Assembly (NCBI RefSeq): GCF_003688405.1
Contig: NZ_REFC01000011.1
Coordinates: 248,001-312,000, forward strand
Direction of reading: 5' to 3'
Source of the DNA: Ulvibacter antarcticus
GTDB lineage: Bacteria > Bacteroidota > Bacteroidia > Flavobacteriales > Flavobacteriaceae
Length of the DNA stretch: 64,000 bases
Shown here: piece by piece, positions 52,311-62,400 of the stretch
Layout of the letters: every line of letters begins with the position of its first letter
How positions within the stretch are numbered: the first letter of the stretch is position 1
Notes under the pieces: model-generated
What the model saw: only the letters and a program-made list of their open reading frames with translations
What the model was told of the DNA's origin: nothing
The model's database searches: none
Translations under genes and position numbers: made by a program

Positions 52311-53294
52311 ATGTTAAGAAGAAACCGCAGATTACGAAGTTCGGCAGCCATTAGAAGTCTGGTCCGTGAAACCATTATAAGCCCCGACGATTTTCTAGTT
52401 CCCATTTTTGTTGTAGAAGGAAAAGGTGTTAAAGAAGAAATTGCCTCCATGCCCGGTTATTACAGATATAGCTTGGATTTGTTAGCTTCGGAAGCAAAAG
52501 AAATATGGTCCTTAGGGCTAAAATCTGTATTACTGTTCGTAAAGGTTCCAGAACATCTGAAAGATAATAGTGGAAAGGAAGCATTGAATCCCAACGGACT
52601 TATGCAGCGAGCAATAAAAACAGTGAAAGATGCTGTGCCAGAGATGTTGGTTATGACCGACGTGGCGTTAGATCCTTATTCAAAATACGGTCACGACGGA
52701 ATTGTTTCAGAAGGGAAAATAATCAACGACGATTCTAGTGCAATTTTAGCCGAAATGTCTTTGACACATGCCATTGCTGGAGCCGATTTTGTCGCACCAA
52801 GTGATATGATGGATGGACGCATTTTTGAGATTAGAACTCTGTTGGAAGATGAAGGCTTTCACGATACAGGAATCATGAGTTATAGTGCAAAATATGCTTC
52901 AGCTTTTTACGGACCTTTTCGTGATGCATTAGATTCGGCTCCCGTAGATCTTAAAGACATTCCGAAGGACAAACAATCTTACCAAATGGATTTTGCGAAT
53001 CGGGATGAAGCAATAAGAGAAACTTTGATGGATATTGAGGAAGGCGCCGACATCGTTATGGTAAAACCCGGCCTGTGCTATTTGGATATAGTAAGGGATA
53101 TTCGCAATGTTGTCGATGTGCCCGTGGCCGTTTATCAGGTGAGTGGTGAATACGCCATGCTAAAAGCTGCAGCCGAAAAAGGATGGTTAAACCATGATGC
53201 CGTAATGATGGAACAAATTACGGCCATTAAAAGAGCCGGAGCACATATTATTGCGAGCTACTTTGCAAAAGATGTGGTGAAACTTATCTCCTAA
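52311..53294 (+). CDS. hemB: Porphobilinogen synthase (delta-aminolevulinate dehydratase)
   Basis: 327 aa. Signatures: RRNRRLRSSAAIRSLVRET, FVVEGKGVKEEIASMPG, TDVALDPYSKYGHDG (a site with Asp/Tyr in place of the full Cys zinc triad), APSDMMDGRI, the Schiff-base lysines in SYSAKYASAFYGPFRDA and MVKPGLCYLDI. The DVALDPYSKYGHDG form suggests a Mg-type rather than a Zn-type enzyme. It condenses two ALA molecules. It is the last hem gene of the operon, after a 121 base repeat-bearing gap. Confidence 0.95.
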   Translation: MLRRNRRLRSSAAIRSLVRETIISPDDFLVPIFVVEGKGVKEEIASMPGYYRYSLDLLASEAKEIWSLGLKSVLLFVKVPEHLKDNSGKEALNPNGLMQRAIKTVKDAVPEMLVMTDVALDPYSKYGHDGIVSEGKIINDDSSAILAEMSLTHAIAGADFVAPSDMMDGRIFEIRTLLEDEGFHDTGIMSYSAKYASAFYGPFRDALDSAPVDLKDIPKDKQSYQMDFANRDEAIRETLMDIEEGADIVMVKPGLCYLDIVRDIRNVVDVPVAVYQVSGEYAMLKAAAEKGWLNHDAVMMEQITAIKRAGAHIIASYFAKDVVKLIS

Positions 53295-53312
53295 TACAAC
53301 AAATCAATCTCC

Positions 53313-53825
53313 ATGAAAAACGCAATTTTAATTTTTTCACTATTTATTTCCTCTGTGACTATCGGACAACAACTAACAGTAAAATCAGCCTTTCTTGAAA
53401 AATGGGGAAATTCTAGAAATTACTTGTTGGAAGTCGCCGAAGCAATGCCCGAAGAGTCATTCGATTTTAAACCAACCGAGCGACAAATGAGTTTTAAAGA
53501 GCAGCTTATTCACATCAAAGGGAATATGGATTGGTTAAGTACGAGTTATTTTACGGATAATGAATTTGAGAAAGGCGTTTCAGAAATACCGGTAACCAAA
53601 GCGGAAACCATAGAAGTTTTAACGAATGCTTTCGACGCTGTTTCAGAAATAATTAGTATTACTTCCGAAGCCGAACTAAATGAAATCGTCGACTTTTTTT
53701 CCGGGCCAAAAAGTAAACTTCAGATTCTTAGTTTATTGCAGGATCATGTGACTCACCATCGCGGGCAGCTTATAGTATATCTCAATTTGAACGGAATTAA
53801 CCCACCTAATTACGTAGGCTGGTAA
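53313..53825 (+). CDS. Secreted DinB-family protein
   Basis: 170 aa. The Sec signal is MKNAILIFSLFISSVTIGQQ. A DinB-type four-helix bundle follows, with the metal histidines visible as QLIHIKGNMDWL and LLQDHVTHHRGQLIVYLNLNGI. DinB folds in thiol-dependent transferases are cytoplasmic; the signal peptide here indicates an envelope version whose partner is unknown. It starts 18 bases after hemB, so it may be co-transcribed. Confidence 0.87.
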   Translation: MKNAILIFSLFISSVTIGQQLTVKSAFLEKWGNSRNYLLEVAEAMPEESFDFKPTERQMSFKEQLIHIKGNMDWLSTSYFTDNEFEKGVSEIPVTKAETIEVLTNAFDAVSEIISITSEAELNEIVDFFSGPKSKLQILSLLQDHVTHHRGQLIVYLNLNGINPPNYVGW

Positions 53826-53890
53826 ATAGCAACTTAAATATTTAGCAAAATTTTATCATTACGAATCAATTTTCTGAATACCTTTACCTT

Positions 53891-54244
53891 GTGAAAGCAT
53901 TAAATCCATATTATAGTTGTCTATTACTCCTGAGTCTCTTTTTGGCTTCAGGCGATATAGCGTTTGGTGCTGCTGCAGACTTTTCTAATATCAATTCGGA
54001 AAAAACTTCCACTTTTAATCCTGACCGCAATACGAAATCGGTTTTTGTGGAAGAAGTGGCCTTAACTGAGACCCTTCAAACAAGTCCAGAAGAAGAAATC
54101 GCGTTCATAGGATTTGGTAATTCTGTAATAAATCAAGAAAGCTTAAGCTTAAAAGTTGACGGATTTGTTAATTGCCTTTCTTCTCTTCAAGACAAGCGTA
54201 AATTATTGGGTCAAACCATCTTTCCTTACCATTTTTTCTGGTAA
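53891..54244 (+). CDS. Small exported protein of unknown function
   Basis: 117 aa, starting with GTG at 53891 since no ATG keeps the signal sequence. The signal YYSCLLLLSLFLASGDIAFGAAA may be Sec-type. The mature 90 residues are acidic and low in complexity (EEVALTETLQTSPEEEIAF), with one Cys near the end. I recognise no family. It could be part of a two-gene unit with the next gene, 105 bases on. Confidence 0.55.
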   Translation: MKALNPYYSCLLLLSLFLASGDIAFGAAADFSNINSEKTSTFNPDRNTKSVFVEEVALTETLQTSPEEEIAFIGFGNSVINQESLSLKVDGFVNCLSSLQDKRKLLGQTIFPYHFFW

Positions 54245-54349
54245 TACTTTTTTCTTTTTATAACGCCAAGCATCACTTTCATAGCTAGTGGTGACTATTG
54301 CTGTTTCAGAAAAACAGAAAAATAAGTTTAACCAGAAAAAATATAAAAC

Positions 54350-54820
54350 ATGAAAACAAGTTCACTATGGGTCGATATCGTCCTAATATTATTGGTGGCA
54401 GCCCCTATTGTATATCTCATATTAATGACCACAGGCAAAGAGAAAAAAGCCAAAAAAGAAGTAACAAAAATTTGTAAAAAGAATGGATTAACCGTTAGTA
54501 ATTTTGATATAACAGGGAATCTTATCCTTGGAATGGACGAGGGTCATAAAAAACTCATCATGTCTCATCGAAAAAATATTGAGAGAGACTTTAAAGTGAT
54601 TGACCTTCAGTCTTTGAAAGAATGTCGCGTAAAAACGATAAAACTTTCAAAAAACACCACCGACTGGGTAGGGCTCGAATTACTTAAACCAGATTCTAAA
54701 TTAGACATTTCTTTTTACGATGAAAGTAATGATGATGGTCCTTATATAGACCCTCTTGCCTGTATTAAAAAAGCAGAGCAATGGGAGAAGTTAATTAAGC
54801 CATTACTTAAGGCTTCATAA
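54350..54820 (+). CDS. Membrane-anchored protein of unknown function
   Basis: 156 aa. One N-terminal membrane helix (WVDIVLILLVAAPIVYLILM) is followed by a basic stretch (GKEKKAKKEVTKICKKNG) and a ~110 residue cytoplasmic domain with alternating beta-strands (NFDITGNLILGMDEGHKKLIMSHRK, DFKVIDLQSLKECRVKTIKL, KLDISFYDES), like a pleckstrin-type fold. No name can be given. A clear terminator follows. Confidence 0.65.
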   Translation: MKTSSLWVDIVLILLVAAPIVYLILMTTGKEKKAKKEVTKICKKNGLTVSNFDITGNLILGMDEGHKKLIMSHRKNIERDFKVIDLQSLKECRVKTIKLSKNTTDWVGLELLKPDSKLDISFYDESNDDGPYIDPLACIKKAEQWEKLIKPLLKAS

Positions 54821-54821
54821 G

Positions 54822-54854
54822 AAAAAAAGGGCGGATTAAATTCCGCCCTTTTTT
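54822..54854 (+). terminator. Intrinsic terminator
   Basis: A run of seven A, GGGCGGA, a TTAAAT loop, TCCGCCC, then six T. It begins 2 bases after the preceding stop codon. Confidence 0.85.
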
Positions 54855-54923
54855 GTTATTAACATTCCATTACCTAAAAACCGTTTTTAAATCTTTAATT
54901 TAGTCCTCAATTAAAACCGTGAG

Positions 54924-56015
54924 ATGACTTTATTACTTATTTACGCATTACTTTCAATTTTCATTTCTTTTTTGTGTTCCATTCTTGAGGCTGCCTTGCT
55001 CAGTTTTACCCCTACCTTTTTAAAAGTGAAGAAACAGGAAGGAAAAGGCTACGCCAAAACGCTCTCAAATTTCAAAAAAGACATCGATCAACCCCTGATC
55101 GCGATCCTTACGTTAAATACGATCGCGCATACAGTTGGGGCCATCTTAGTAGGTGTTCAAGCTGAAAGTTTGCCATATAAAGTTGAAGTTTTAGGAATAA
55201 ATATGGTTGGAATCGTTTCTTCCATAATGACACTGTTAATTCTGGTTCTGTCTGAAATCATCCCAAAAACAATTGGAGCTACCTATTGGAAAAAACTGGG
55301 ACCCTTTACCGCGCTTCTATTAAAAGTAATTATTTTCCCATTAAAATATACCGGAATACTTTGGCTGCTTACTTTTACCACCAAGTTAATTGGAAAATCT
55401 GCGCATGTGAGTACAATTAGCAGAGAAGAATTTATTGCAATGACTGATACGGCAGAAAAGGAAGGGGTTTTTGCCGAAAACGAAAGTGCGGTTATTAAGA
55501 ATCTTTTAGTTTTTAGATCCGTGATGGCTAAAAACGTAATGACACCTTTTCCCGTAGTCGTGAGTGCCGACGAATCCTTAACTTTGAAAAACTTTTATGA
55601 ATCGAATAAAAATTTACAGTTTTCAAGAATTCCGGTATTCAAAGACAGGAGTCATAACATTACCGGCTTTATACTTAAGGATGATCTGCTCGCAGAAATT
55701 GTTGAAGAGCATGGTGACAAACCCTTAAGTGATTTAAAACGGGAGTTAAATATGGTGCAGGACACAACACCTATTCCTCTGCTTTTTGATAAATTTATTC
55801 AGCAGAGAGCTCATATTGCGCTGGTAGTGGATGAATTTGGAAACACTATTGGAATCGTCACCATGGAAGATATTATTGAAACCCTTCTCGGTCTCGAAAT
55901 TATGGACGAAAGTGATGCCATAGAAGATATGCAAGTACAGGCTCGCAAAAATTGGGAACGACGGGCAAAGCGAATGGGAATAGCATTGCAGGACGATGAA
56001 ACAGCTTCAAAATAA
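54924..56015 (+). CDS. CNNM/CorC-family protein (DUF21 plus CBS pair)
   Basis: 363 aa. An N-terminal DUF21 region with four membrane segments (LLLIYALLSIFISFLCSILEAALLS; ILTLNTIAHTVGAILVG; GIVSSIMTLLILVLSEIIPKTIGA; FTALLLKVIIFPLKYTGILWLL) precedes two CBS motifs (VMTPFPVVVSADESLTLKNF... and LVVDEFGNTIGIVTMEDIIETLLG). The usual third CorC_HlyC domain is missing, which makes it short. The family is linked to magnesium or cobalt efflux. Its stop overlaps the ogt start by one base. Confidence 0.88.
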   Translation: MTLLLIYALLSIFISFLCSILEAALLSFTPTFLKVKKQEGKGYAKTLSNFKKDIDQPLIAILTLNTIAHTVGAILVGVQAESLPYKVEVLGINMVGIVSSIMTLLILVLSEIIPKTIGATYWKKLGPFTALLLKVIIFPLKYTGILWLLTFTTKLIGKSAHVSTISREEFIAMTDTAEKEGVFAENESAVIKNLLVFRSVMAKNVMTPFPVVVSADESLTLKNFYESNKNLQFSRIPVFKDRSHNITGFILKDDLLAEIVEEHGDKPLSDLKRELNMVQDTTPIPLLFDKFIQQRAHIALVVDEFGNTIGIVTMEDIIETLLGLEIMDESDAIEDMQVQARKNWERRAKRMGIALQDDETASK

Positions 56016-56488
56016 TGAAAAAAGCATATATAAATAGCCCGATTGGCATTGTAGAAATAATCGGTGATAAGGATGGATTACTAGCCGTTATTTTTATGGA
56101 TTCTTCGGAAAGTTTCTCATCGGAAATACCTTCAGAATTAAAAGAAACAGTGAAACAACTCACCGAATACTTTGAAGGAAATCGAAGCGAGTTTCAACTG
56201 AAGCTTTCACCAAAAGGAACAGAGTTTCAGAAAAGAGTATGGAATGAATTGCAGCAAATCCCATTTGGGAAAACATCATCGTATCAACAAATGGCTAACA
56301 GACTAGGCGACCCCAAAGTGATACGCGCAGCTGCTTCAGCCAATGGAAAAAACCCTATTTCAATTATCATCCCATGTCATCGAGTAATTGGGAGTGACGG
56401 CTCGCTTACCGGTTATGCCGGAGGTTTACATCGTAAAAAATGGTTGCTTGCTCATGAAAGTCCTGTAACTCAAGGAGAGTTGTTTTAA
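56015..56488 (+). CDS. ogt: Methylated-DNA-protein cysteine methyltransferase
   Basis: 157 aa. The active site PCHRVIG is intact in SIIIPCHRVIGSDGSLTGYAGGLHRKKWLLAHE. The upstream helix-turn-helix is FQKRVWNELQQIPFGKTSSYQQMANRLG. It removes O6-alkyl groups from guanine by suicide transfer to the Cys. Length and order match Ogt rather than the larger Ada. It is coupled by a one base overlap to the CNNM gene. Confidence 0.93.
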   Translation: MKKAYINSPIGIVEIIGDKDGLLAVIFMDSSESFSSEIPSELKETVKQLTEYFEGNRSEFQLKLSPKGTEFQKRVWNELQQIPFGKTSSYQQMANRLGDPKVIRAAASANGKNPISIIIPCHRVIGSDGSLTGYAGGLHRKKWLLAHESPVTQGELF

Positions 56489-56494
56489 CTAATC

Positions 56495-57322
56495 TTAGGG
56501 GCAATTCATGTTATAATTGTCGATCATTTTTATGTATTCTGCCAGCACTATATTTGAATAGAATTCATCCATATACAAGGTTCCGTCTTCTTTAGACAAT
56601 TTACTGCTGGCACTTTGTGCTTCCTGAAATTTAGAGTAAAACGCCTGTCGAAATTCTTTCTGATCCTGACCTTCCATTTCCTCAATATACTCTATAGTGG
56701 CCGGACAATCCTTAAAGATCTCTTTAATTGCCATGGTCATTCGCTTTTTCGCTTTCTTCATATTAAACACGGAAACACCTTTCATGTCTCCCATTTTCAT
56801 AGCATAACCTTCTCCATCCTTACTTAAATAAACCACTGAACCCATATAATGAGCATTTGCCTTTCCTACCTCATCGGAGTATACGTTGTACATGAAAACA
56901 TTCACTCTATCGTCATACACCATTGGTAAAAGCGCCTTTTTTTCAACATCTACAACTTCAAAATTTTTATCAACGGTCTTTAAAGGCATATAGTAAAAAT
57001 TGGAATAAGTACTATCTTTCTCTTTTACACGAATGGAAGCAATATCTTCCGCCGGAATAACTTTTTTCTCTCCATTTTCATTTTTAATAGTAATGTTTTC
57101 TGCATTTAAACCAAGGTGATCTTCTACCGATCGTGAATCTAATAGTTTTAAAAAGGGATGTTTTAATTTAAGTAAGTTTCCTTTTTCAATAGTTCCGTTC
57201 TTTAAGTAAATCTCTATTCCGCCGGATTCAGTTTTAATCTTTGTCTTTCCATGTCCCTGCGAAAATACTGTAAGACAGCTGAAAAGGATTAAAATACAAA
57301 CAATTCGATTTTTCATTTTCAT
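56495..57322 (-). CDS. Secreted protein of unknown function
   Basis: 275 aa. The Sec signal is IVCILILFSCLTVFSQ. The mature part begins with beta-strands (GIEIYLKNGTIEKGNLLKL), resembling a short SH3-like or Sm-like barrel that often starts flavobacterial exported proteins. A helical C-terminal half with four conserved-looking cysteines/aspartates follows (FKDCPATIEYIEEMEGQDQKEFRQAF). No catalytic motif. It converges with ogt with a 6 base gap, and its divergent neighbour is the serine hydrolase gene. Confidence 0.65.
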   Translation of the reverse strand: MKMKNRIVCILILFSCLTVFSQGHGKTKIKTESGGIEIYLKNGTIEKGNLLKLKHPFLKLLDSRSVEDHLGLNAENITIKNENGEKKVIPAEDIASIRVKEKDSTYSNFYYMPLKTVDKNFEVVDVEKKALLPMVYDDRVNVFMYNVYSDEVGKANAHYMGSVVYLSKDGEGYAMKMGDMKGVSVFNMKKAKKRMTMAIKEIFKDCPATIEYIEEMEGQDQKEFRQAFYSKFQEAQSASSKLSKEDGTLYMDEFYSNIVLAEYIKMIDNYNMNCP

Positions 57323-57398
57323 AATAAAAATAGTTTTTAATCTTAAAAAGAACAGAAGTGAATTATTTTTCCCAACTTTCTTAAATCAAACCCAATAT

Positions 57399-58550
57399 AT
57401 GAAAATTCTTAAAACTCTTAAAAAAGCTTCTAAATGGGTACTTATTATAGCATTTGGGTTAGTAATAATTTTATATCTAACCGACTATAACTATATCCTT
57501 AAAGGCGTTCGAGTAGTCTATTTAACAGGACATATAACCGCTTTTATTGATGATTATACATATTTTGAAAACGAAGACATTCCGGCAAGTACCTTACCGC
57601 AGCCCTGGCCAATTCATGAAAATTACAACAGTGTAGTTGCTACCGAGGCACTTTCCGAAGTAAATAAAAAACTAGGGACTATCGCCTTTCTGATTATTAA
57701 AAATGATAGCATCTGGTTTGAAAATTATGCCGAAAACTACAGTAAAGATTCTCAAACAAATTCGTTTTCGATGGCAAAGAGTATCACCTCTGCACTTCTT
57801 GGGAAGGCTATACATGATGGGTTTATAAATAGTTTAGAGCAACCAGTCTCCGACTTTTATCCTCAATTTGCAAATAGCGGAATGACAGTTGGTGATCTTT
57901 CTTCAATGGCTTCAGGGCTAAATTGGGACGAGTCTTATAAGAGTCCGTTTAGCGTCACAGCACGATCGTACTACGATAACGATCTGGCTGAAACAATTTT
58001 AAATTTAAAGGTGGTCGATACACCTGGTAAACATTATAAATACCTCAGTGGAAATACCGAACTACTTGGGATGGTAATTCAAAAAGCAATACAAAAGCCC
58101 TTAGCAAAATATCTTTCTGAAAGTTTCTGGCAACCTATGGGAGCAGAAAACCCGGCGCTTTGGCAGGTGGATGATAAGGTAAATCGATTGGTAAAAAGCT
58201 ATTGTTGCATCGCGAGTAATGCAAGGGATTTTGCGCGCTTCGGAAAGCTTTACAAAGACAATGGAAAATGGAATAGGCAGCGGCTTTTAGACTCTAGCTT
58301 CGTGGCGACTTCTGTGTATCCAAGATTTGAAGAAAGTCCGCAATATGGTTACGGGTTTTGGTTAAGTGACTATTTGGAGAAGAAGATTTTTGTTATGCGA
58401 GGGATTCTAGGACAATATGTAATTACAATCCCGGAGGACAATCTCATCATTGTACGCCTTGGGCATAACAGAGGTGATAAAACCGGAACACCTTTTACTT
58501 CCGATTTTTACACCTACGTAGAAGAGGTTTACAATATGCTGCCAGACTAA
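57399..58550 (+). CDS. Class C beta-lactamase-family serine hydrolase
   Basis: 383 aa. An N-terminal signal-anchor (WVLIIAFGLVIILYL) precedes the serine-hydrolase fold: the S-x-x-K motif in NSFSMAKSITSALLG (about 122-130) and the Y-x-N-type element in HYKYLSGNTELLG. The third motif looks like HNR in RLGHNRGDKTG. Such proteins are usually DD-peptidases or esterases in the envelope rather than resistance enzymes. It is transcribed alone. Confidence 0.88.
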   Translation: MKILKTLKKASKWVLIIAFGLVIILYLTDYNYILKGVRVVYLTGHITAFIDDYTYFENEDIPASTLPQPWPIHENYNSVVATEALSEVNKKLGTIAFLIIKNDSIWFENYAENYSKDSQTNSFSMAKSITSALLGKAIHDGFINSLEQPVSDFYPQFANSGMTVGDLSSMASGLNWDESYKSPFSVTARSYYDNDLAETILNLKVVDTPGKHYKYLSGNTELLGMVIQKAIQKPLAKYLSESFWQPMGAENPALWQVDDKVNRLVKSYCCIASNARDFARFGKLYKDNGKWNRQRLLDSSFVATSVYPRFEESPQYGYGFWLSDYLEKKIFVMRGILGQYVITIPEDNLIIVRLGHNRGDKTGTPFTSDFYTYVEEVYNMLPD

Positions 58551-58601
58551 GTCGTCGATTTTTTGTAACTTTAATTATCGGCTCCCTCCATTACTTAGGC
58601 G

Positions 58602-59309
58602 ATGATACATAAAATGAAACTGGAGGATATCCTTTTCCTGGATATAGAAACCGTTCCTCAATTTGAAAACTTCGAGGAGCTCGACGATACTGCAAAATTT
58701 CTGTGGGAACAAAAAACACTTTACCAACGCAAGGATATCAGTCCCGAAACTTTCTACGAGAGGGCAGGAATCTGGGCAGAATTTGGAAAAATAGTTTGTA
58801 TTTCGGTAGGATACTTCAAGATTTCAGAAGAAAAAAGACGTTTTCAAGTGATTAGCTTTTATGGAGATGAACTTAAAATTTTAAGGGATATTAAAAGCCT
58901 ACTTCAAACTCAATTTAATAAATCTCAACATCTGTTATGTGCTCATAACGGCAAGGAATTCGACTTTCCATATATCACTAGAAGAATGATCATTAATGGC
59001 ATTGATGTGCCATTTAAGTTAGATCTCTTCGGAAAAAAACCTTGGGAAGTTCCGCATCTGGACACCATGGAATTATGGAAATTTGGGGATTACAAAACTT
59101 TCACTTCTCTGAAGCTAATGGCCTATGTATTGGGCATTCCATCGCCTAAAGATGATATAGATGGAAGTCAGGTTGGAGAGGTGTATTATAAAGAAAAAAA
59201 CATCGCTCGAATCGTATTATATTGCGAAAAGGACACAATTACGGTAGCACAAATATTTTTAAAGCTTCGGAATGAAGCATTATTAACCAAAGGTGAAATT
59301 CGAATTTGA
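58602..59309 (+). CDS. PolB-like 3'-5' exonuclease
   Basis: 235 aa from 58602; the ATG at 58614 is equally possible. DEDDy-type exonuclease motifs: Exo I LFLDIETVPQ, Exo II LLCAHNGKEFDFPYI (the Asp in NGKEFD) and Exo III with YCEKDTITVAQIFL. It corresponds to the predicted exonucleases related to the proofreading domain of B-family polymerases, found as stand-alone proteins in many bacteria. It probably acts on DNA ends in repair. It is closed by the palindromic terminator at 59358. Confidence 0.87.
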   Translation: MIHKMKLEDILFLDIETVPQFENFEELDDTAKFLWEQKTLYQRKDISPETFYERAGIWAEFGKIVCISVGYFKISEEKRRFQVISFYGDELKILRDIKSLLQTQFNKSQHLLCAHNGKEFDFPYITRRMIINGIDVPFKLDLFGKKPWEVPHLDTMELWKFGDYKTFTSLKLMAYVLGIPSPKDDIDGSQVGEVYYKEKNIARIVLYCEKDTITVAQIFLKLRNEALLTKGEIRI

Positions 59310-59357
59310 TTTGAATAATTGAATTGAAAGTCCTGTTACTCCTCAATCTAAATAAAT

Positions 59358-59383
59358 AAAGCCCACTCGATCGAGTGGGCTTT
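59358..59383. terminator. Bidirectional palindromic terminator
   Basis: AAAGCCCACTCGA and its exact complement form a 26 bp palindrome between two convergent genes (the exonuclease and the M4 peptidase). Confidence 0.85.
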
Positions 59384-59407
59384 ACTATTTGTTATGAGAA
59401 TAAATTA

Positions 59408-62400
59408 TTATTCCATAATAAAGCGTTCAACAAATTTTTCGTTGTCTGCATTTACTTGAATCATATAAATACCACTTTGCAATAGAGAAACATCAATTGT
59501 ATTAGTAAATGCTCCTTTAGCAACCACTTGTCCAATCATATTAAATATGATATAATCTGTTGCAGTTGTCCCAGTAAGTTCTGCATTTAAAACAGCTCCT
59601 TTCACAGGGTTTGGATAAATACTTAAAACCGAATTACTAGAAGAGAATACGTCTCCTGTGATTCCCATAATTGGGTTACTTCCACCTAGAACAACGATAT
59701 AATCTTCTACTTCTCCATAACTGAACGATTCGCAAGAAGTTGGAATTCCATTATACTTCATAGAAACACGCATTCTTGTAGGTCCTGCTGAAGCACTTCC
59801 AGGTACTGTAAATGTTCCGGAAACCGAAGTTGCTGTGCTAGCAGATCTTGAATAAACAAGTTCTCCAGAATCCCCAAAGTCACCATCACGGTTATAATCT
59901 ATCCAAACGGCATAGCCTTCAGAATAAACTGTTCCAGTCCAAGCCGGGGTTATAGTAATTGTGTTACTACCGCTTAAATTGGTAGAAAGTGCAGTAAAGT
60001 TACCATATCCAACAGATGAAGCTCCAGTTACATTATTAATGCTTCCAAGTTGTACACGTTGGATATACTCATCTGAAGTACTATTACCATTCGATGCACA
60101 ATATCCAGTTGGAGGAGTTCCACCACCACCACCGGTGCTTAGATTTACATTATCGATAGCAATATCTGCCTGCCATGTTGATCCTGTTAGACGATTAAAT
60201 CGCAATTGTACGCTTCCGCCAACATAAGCAGACATATCAATCGTTGCAGTTAACCAAGCGTTACCTTTATTACCAGATTGGCTCCATAAACTTGTCCATG
60301 ATCCACCGTTATCGTTACTTGCTTCTAACGCGATACTTCCCATATCCGCTGCACCATACATATGATATCCAAATGTAAGTGTCGCTGCCGATTCAGAACC
60401 TAAGTCGAAACAAGGAGAGTTTAAAATTGCACGCTTACTAGGGTAGTTTGGTGAAGATGCTTCCACATACATATACCATGATCCCTGTGCGCCTGTGGTT
60501 GGCCCAGTATTACTTGACGGAGTTCCACCCGAATCTCTAGTCCAATTAATATCATCGGCTGTAGATTGAGTCCATGCTCCTAAACCACTTTCGAAGCTTT
60601 CAGAATATGGGAAAGAAGAAATTCCTCCCGCACATCCGCTACCACCACCGCCACCGGTTGTAGTTACGTTTACAGTATTACTATATCCTGAAACATTTCC
60701 AGCAGCATCTTTTGCTCTAACTCTGAAAGAATATGCAGTACCGGCAGTCAATCCGGTTATTTGTGCAGTCGTTCCGGTTACGGTTCCTAAGTTTGAAGCT
60801 CCTTGATATACATCATATCCTGTTACTCCAACATTATCTGTAGAGGCATTCCATGCAAGATTTACTGTATTATCAGTTACTCCTGAAGCTGCTAATGATG
60901 TAGGAACGGAAGGAGCCTGAGTATCAGGAGCCACTCCGCCTAAATTCACAGTGTAGTCTTCAACTTCACCATAGGTAAAGGATTCACAAGAAGTTGGAAT
61001 TGCATTGTATTTCATAGAAACACGCATTCTCGTTGCATCACCAACAGTACCTGCCGGTACGGTAAATGTTCCGCTATTTGGTGTATTTGTTGAAGCCGCT
61101 TTTGACCAAACCAATTCACCTGCATCACCAAAGTCATTATCACCGTTATAATCAATCCAAACTGCATAACCTTCTGCGTAAGCAGTTCCAGTCCAGGTTG
61201 GAGTTACAGTAACAGTATAAGATTGTCCTTCAATTAAATCTGTTGAAATACTTGTAAAGTCTGAATAAAACTGGGCTCCGGAAGCATTGTTAATGGTACC
61301 TAACTGTACACGACTAATATATTCGTCGTTAGTGTTGGTACTTGCTGAAGCACAATAATTACTTCCACCACCGCCTCCATAGGCAGCTCCTACACCAACT
61401 GCATGCCATGCATTGGTAACAGCAATCTCTTCGGCACCACCGGCACCATAAAGATCGATTGCAGACTGAATTGCTCCAGTTCTAGCATTTGCAAAAGTTG
61501 AATTCGAACTTAAATAGTTGTTTAATGTACGATACGATATTGCTGCAGATTTAGTCATTCCAATTCCTGAAACACTAAATGCATTACCAATATCGTTTGT
61601 TCCTGATCCTCCAACTACAGATAGATAAAACCAATAGTTTAAAACACCGGAGTTAGTATGTACACCACAGTAATCATTATTCTGTGTTGGCGTACCACAA
61701 TTTGGATTTTGCCAGAAAGATCCGCCATAAGTATCTGGTTGGCTTTTCGAATTTGGATTGCTCATTGAGCGTAAAGCAGAAGATCCACTTCTTCTGTCAA
61801 TTTCATCACCAATTAACCAAACAGCTGCCGAAGGACTTGTATCACTACCATTACCTTTTGCAAAATGCTCTACAGCTGCTCCCCAAATATCGGAGAAGCC
61901 TTCATTTAGTCCACCAGATTCTCTCTGATAAGCTAGATCTGCGGTAAAAGTTGTAACTGCATGTCCAATTTCATGGGCAGCAACATCAATAGAGGTCAAA
62001 GCATCGAAATTACCATTTCCTTCATTTCCGTTTGAAGATCCATCTCCATAAGACATCACTGAACCATTCCAGAATGCATTATCATAGTTATTATCAACAT
62101 GCACATAACTTCTTATTTGTGCACCATTGCCATCGTAGCTATTTCTACTATGCTTTGTTTGCCAGTAATCGAATGTCATCATTGCGCCCCAATGTGCATC
62201 CAGTGCAGCATTGTCTTTATTTGCACTATGCTCTGCAGTAGTCCAATTATTATCATTGTCTGTGAACTGTTGATAGTTCGAAACATACGGATAGGTATTT
62301 CCAGGAGCTTGATGTAAAGCATCACGCGTATACACTTTTCTACCTGCATCACTTAAAATATAATTACTCCCGCTTAAGGCAGTCTCAATTGTACGACTTC

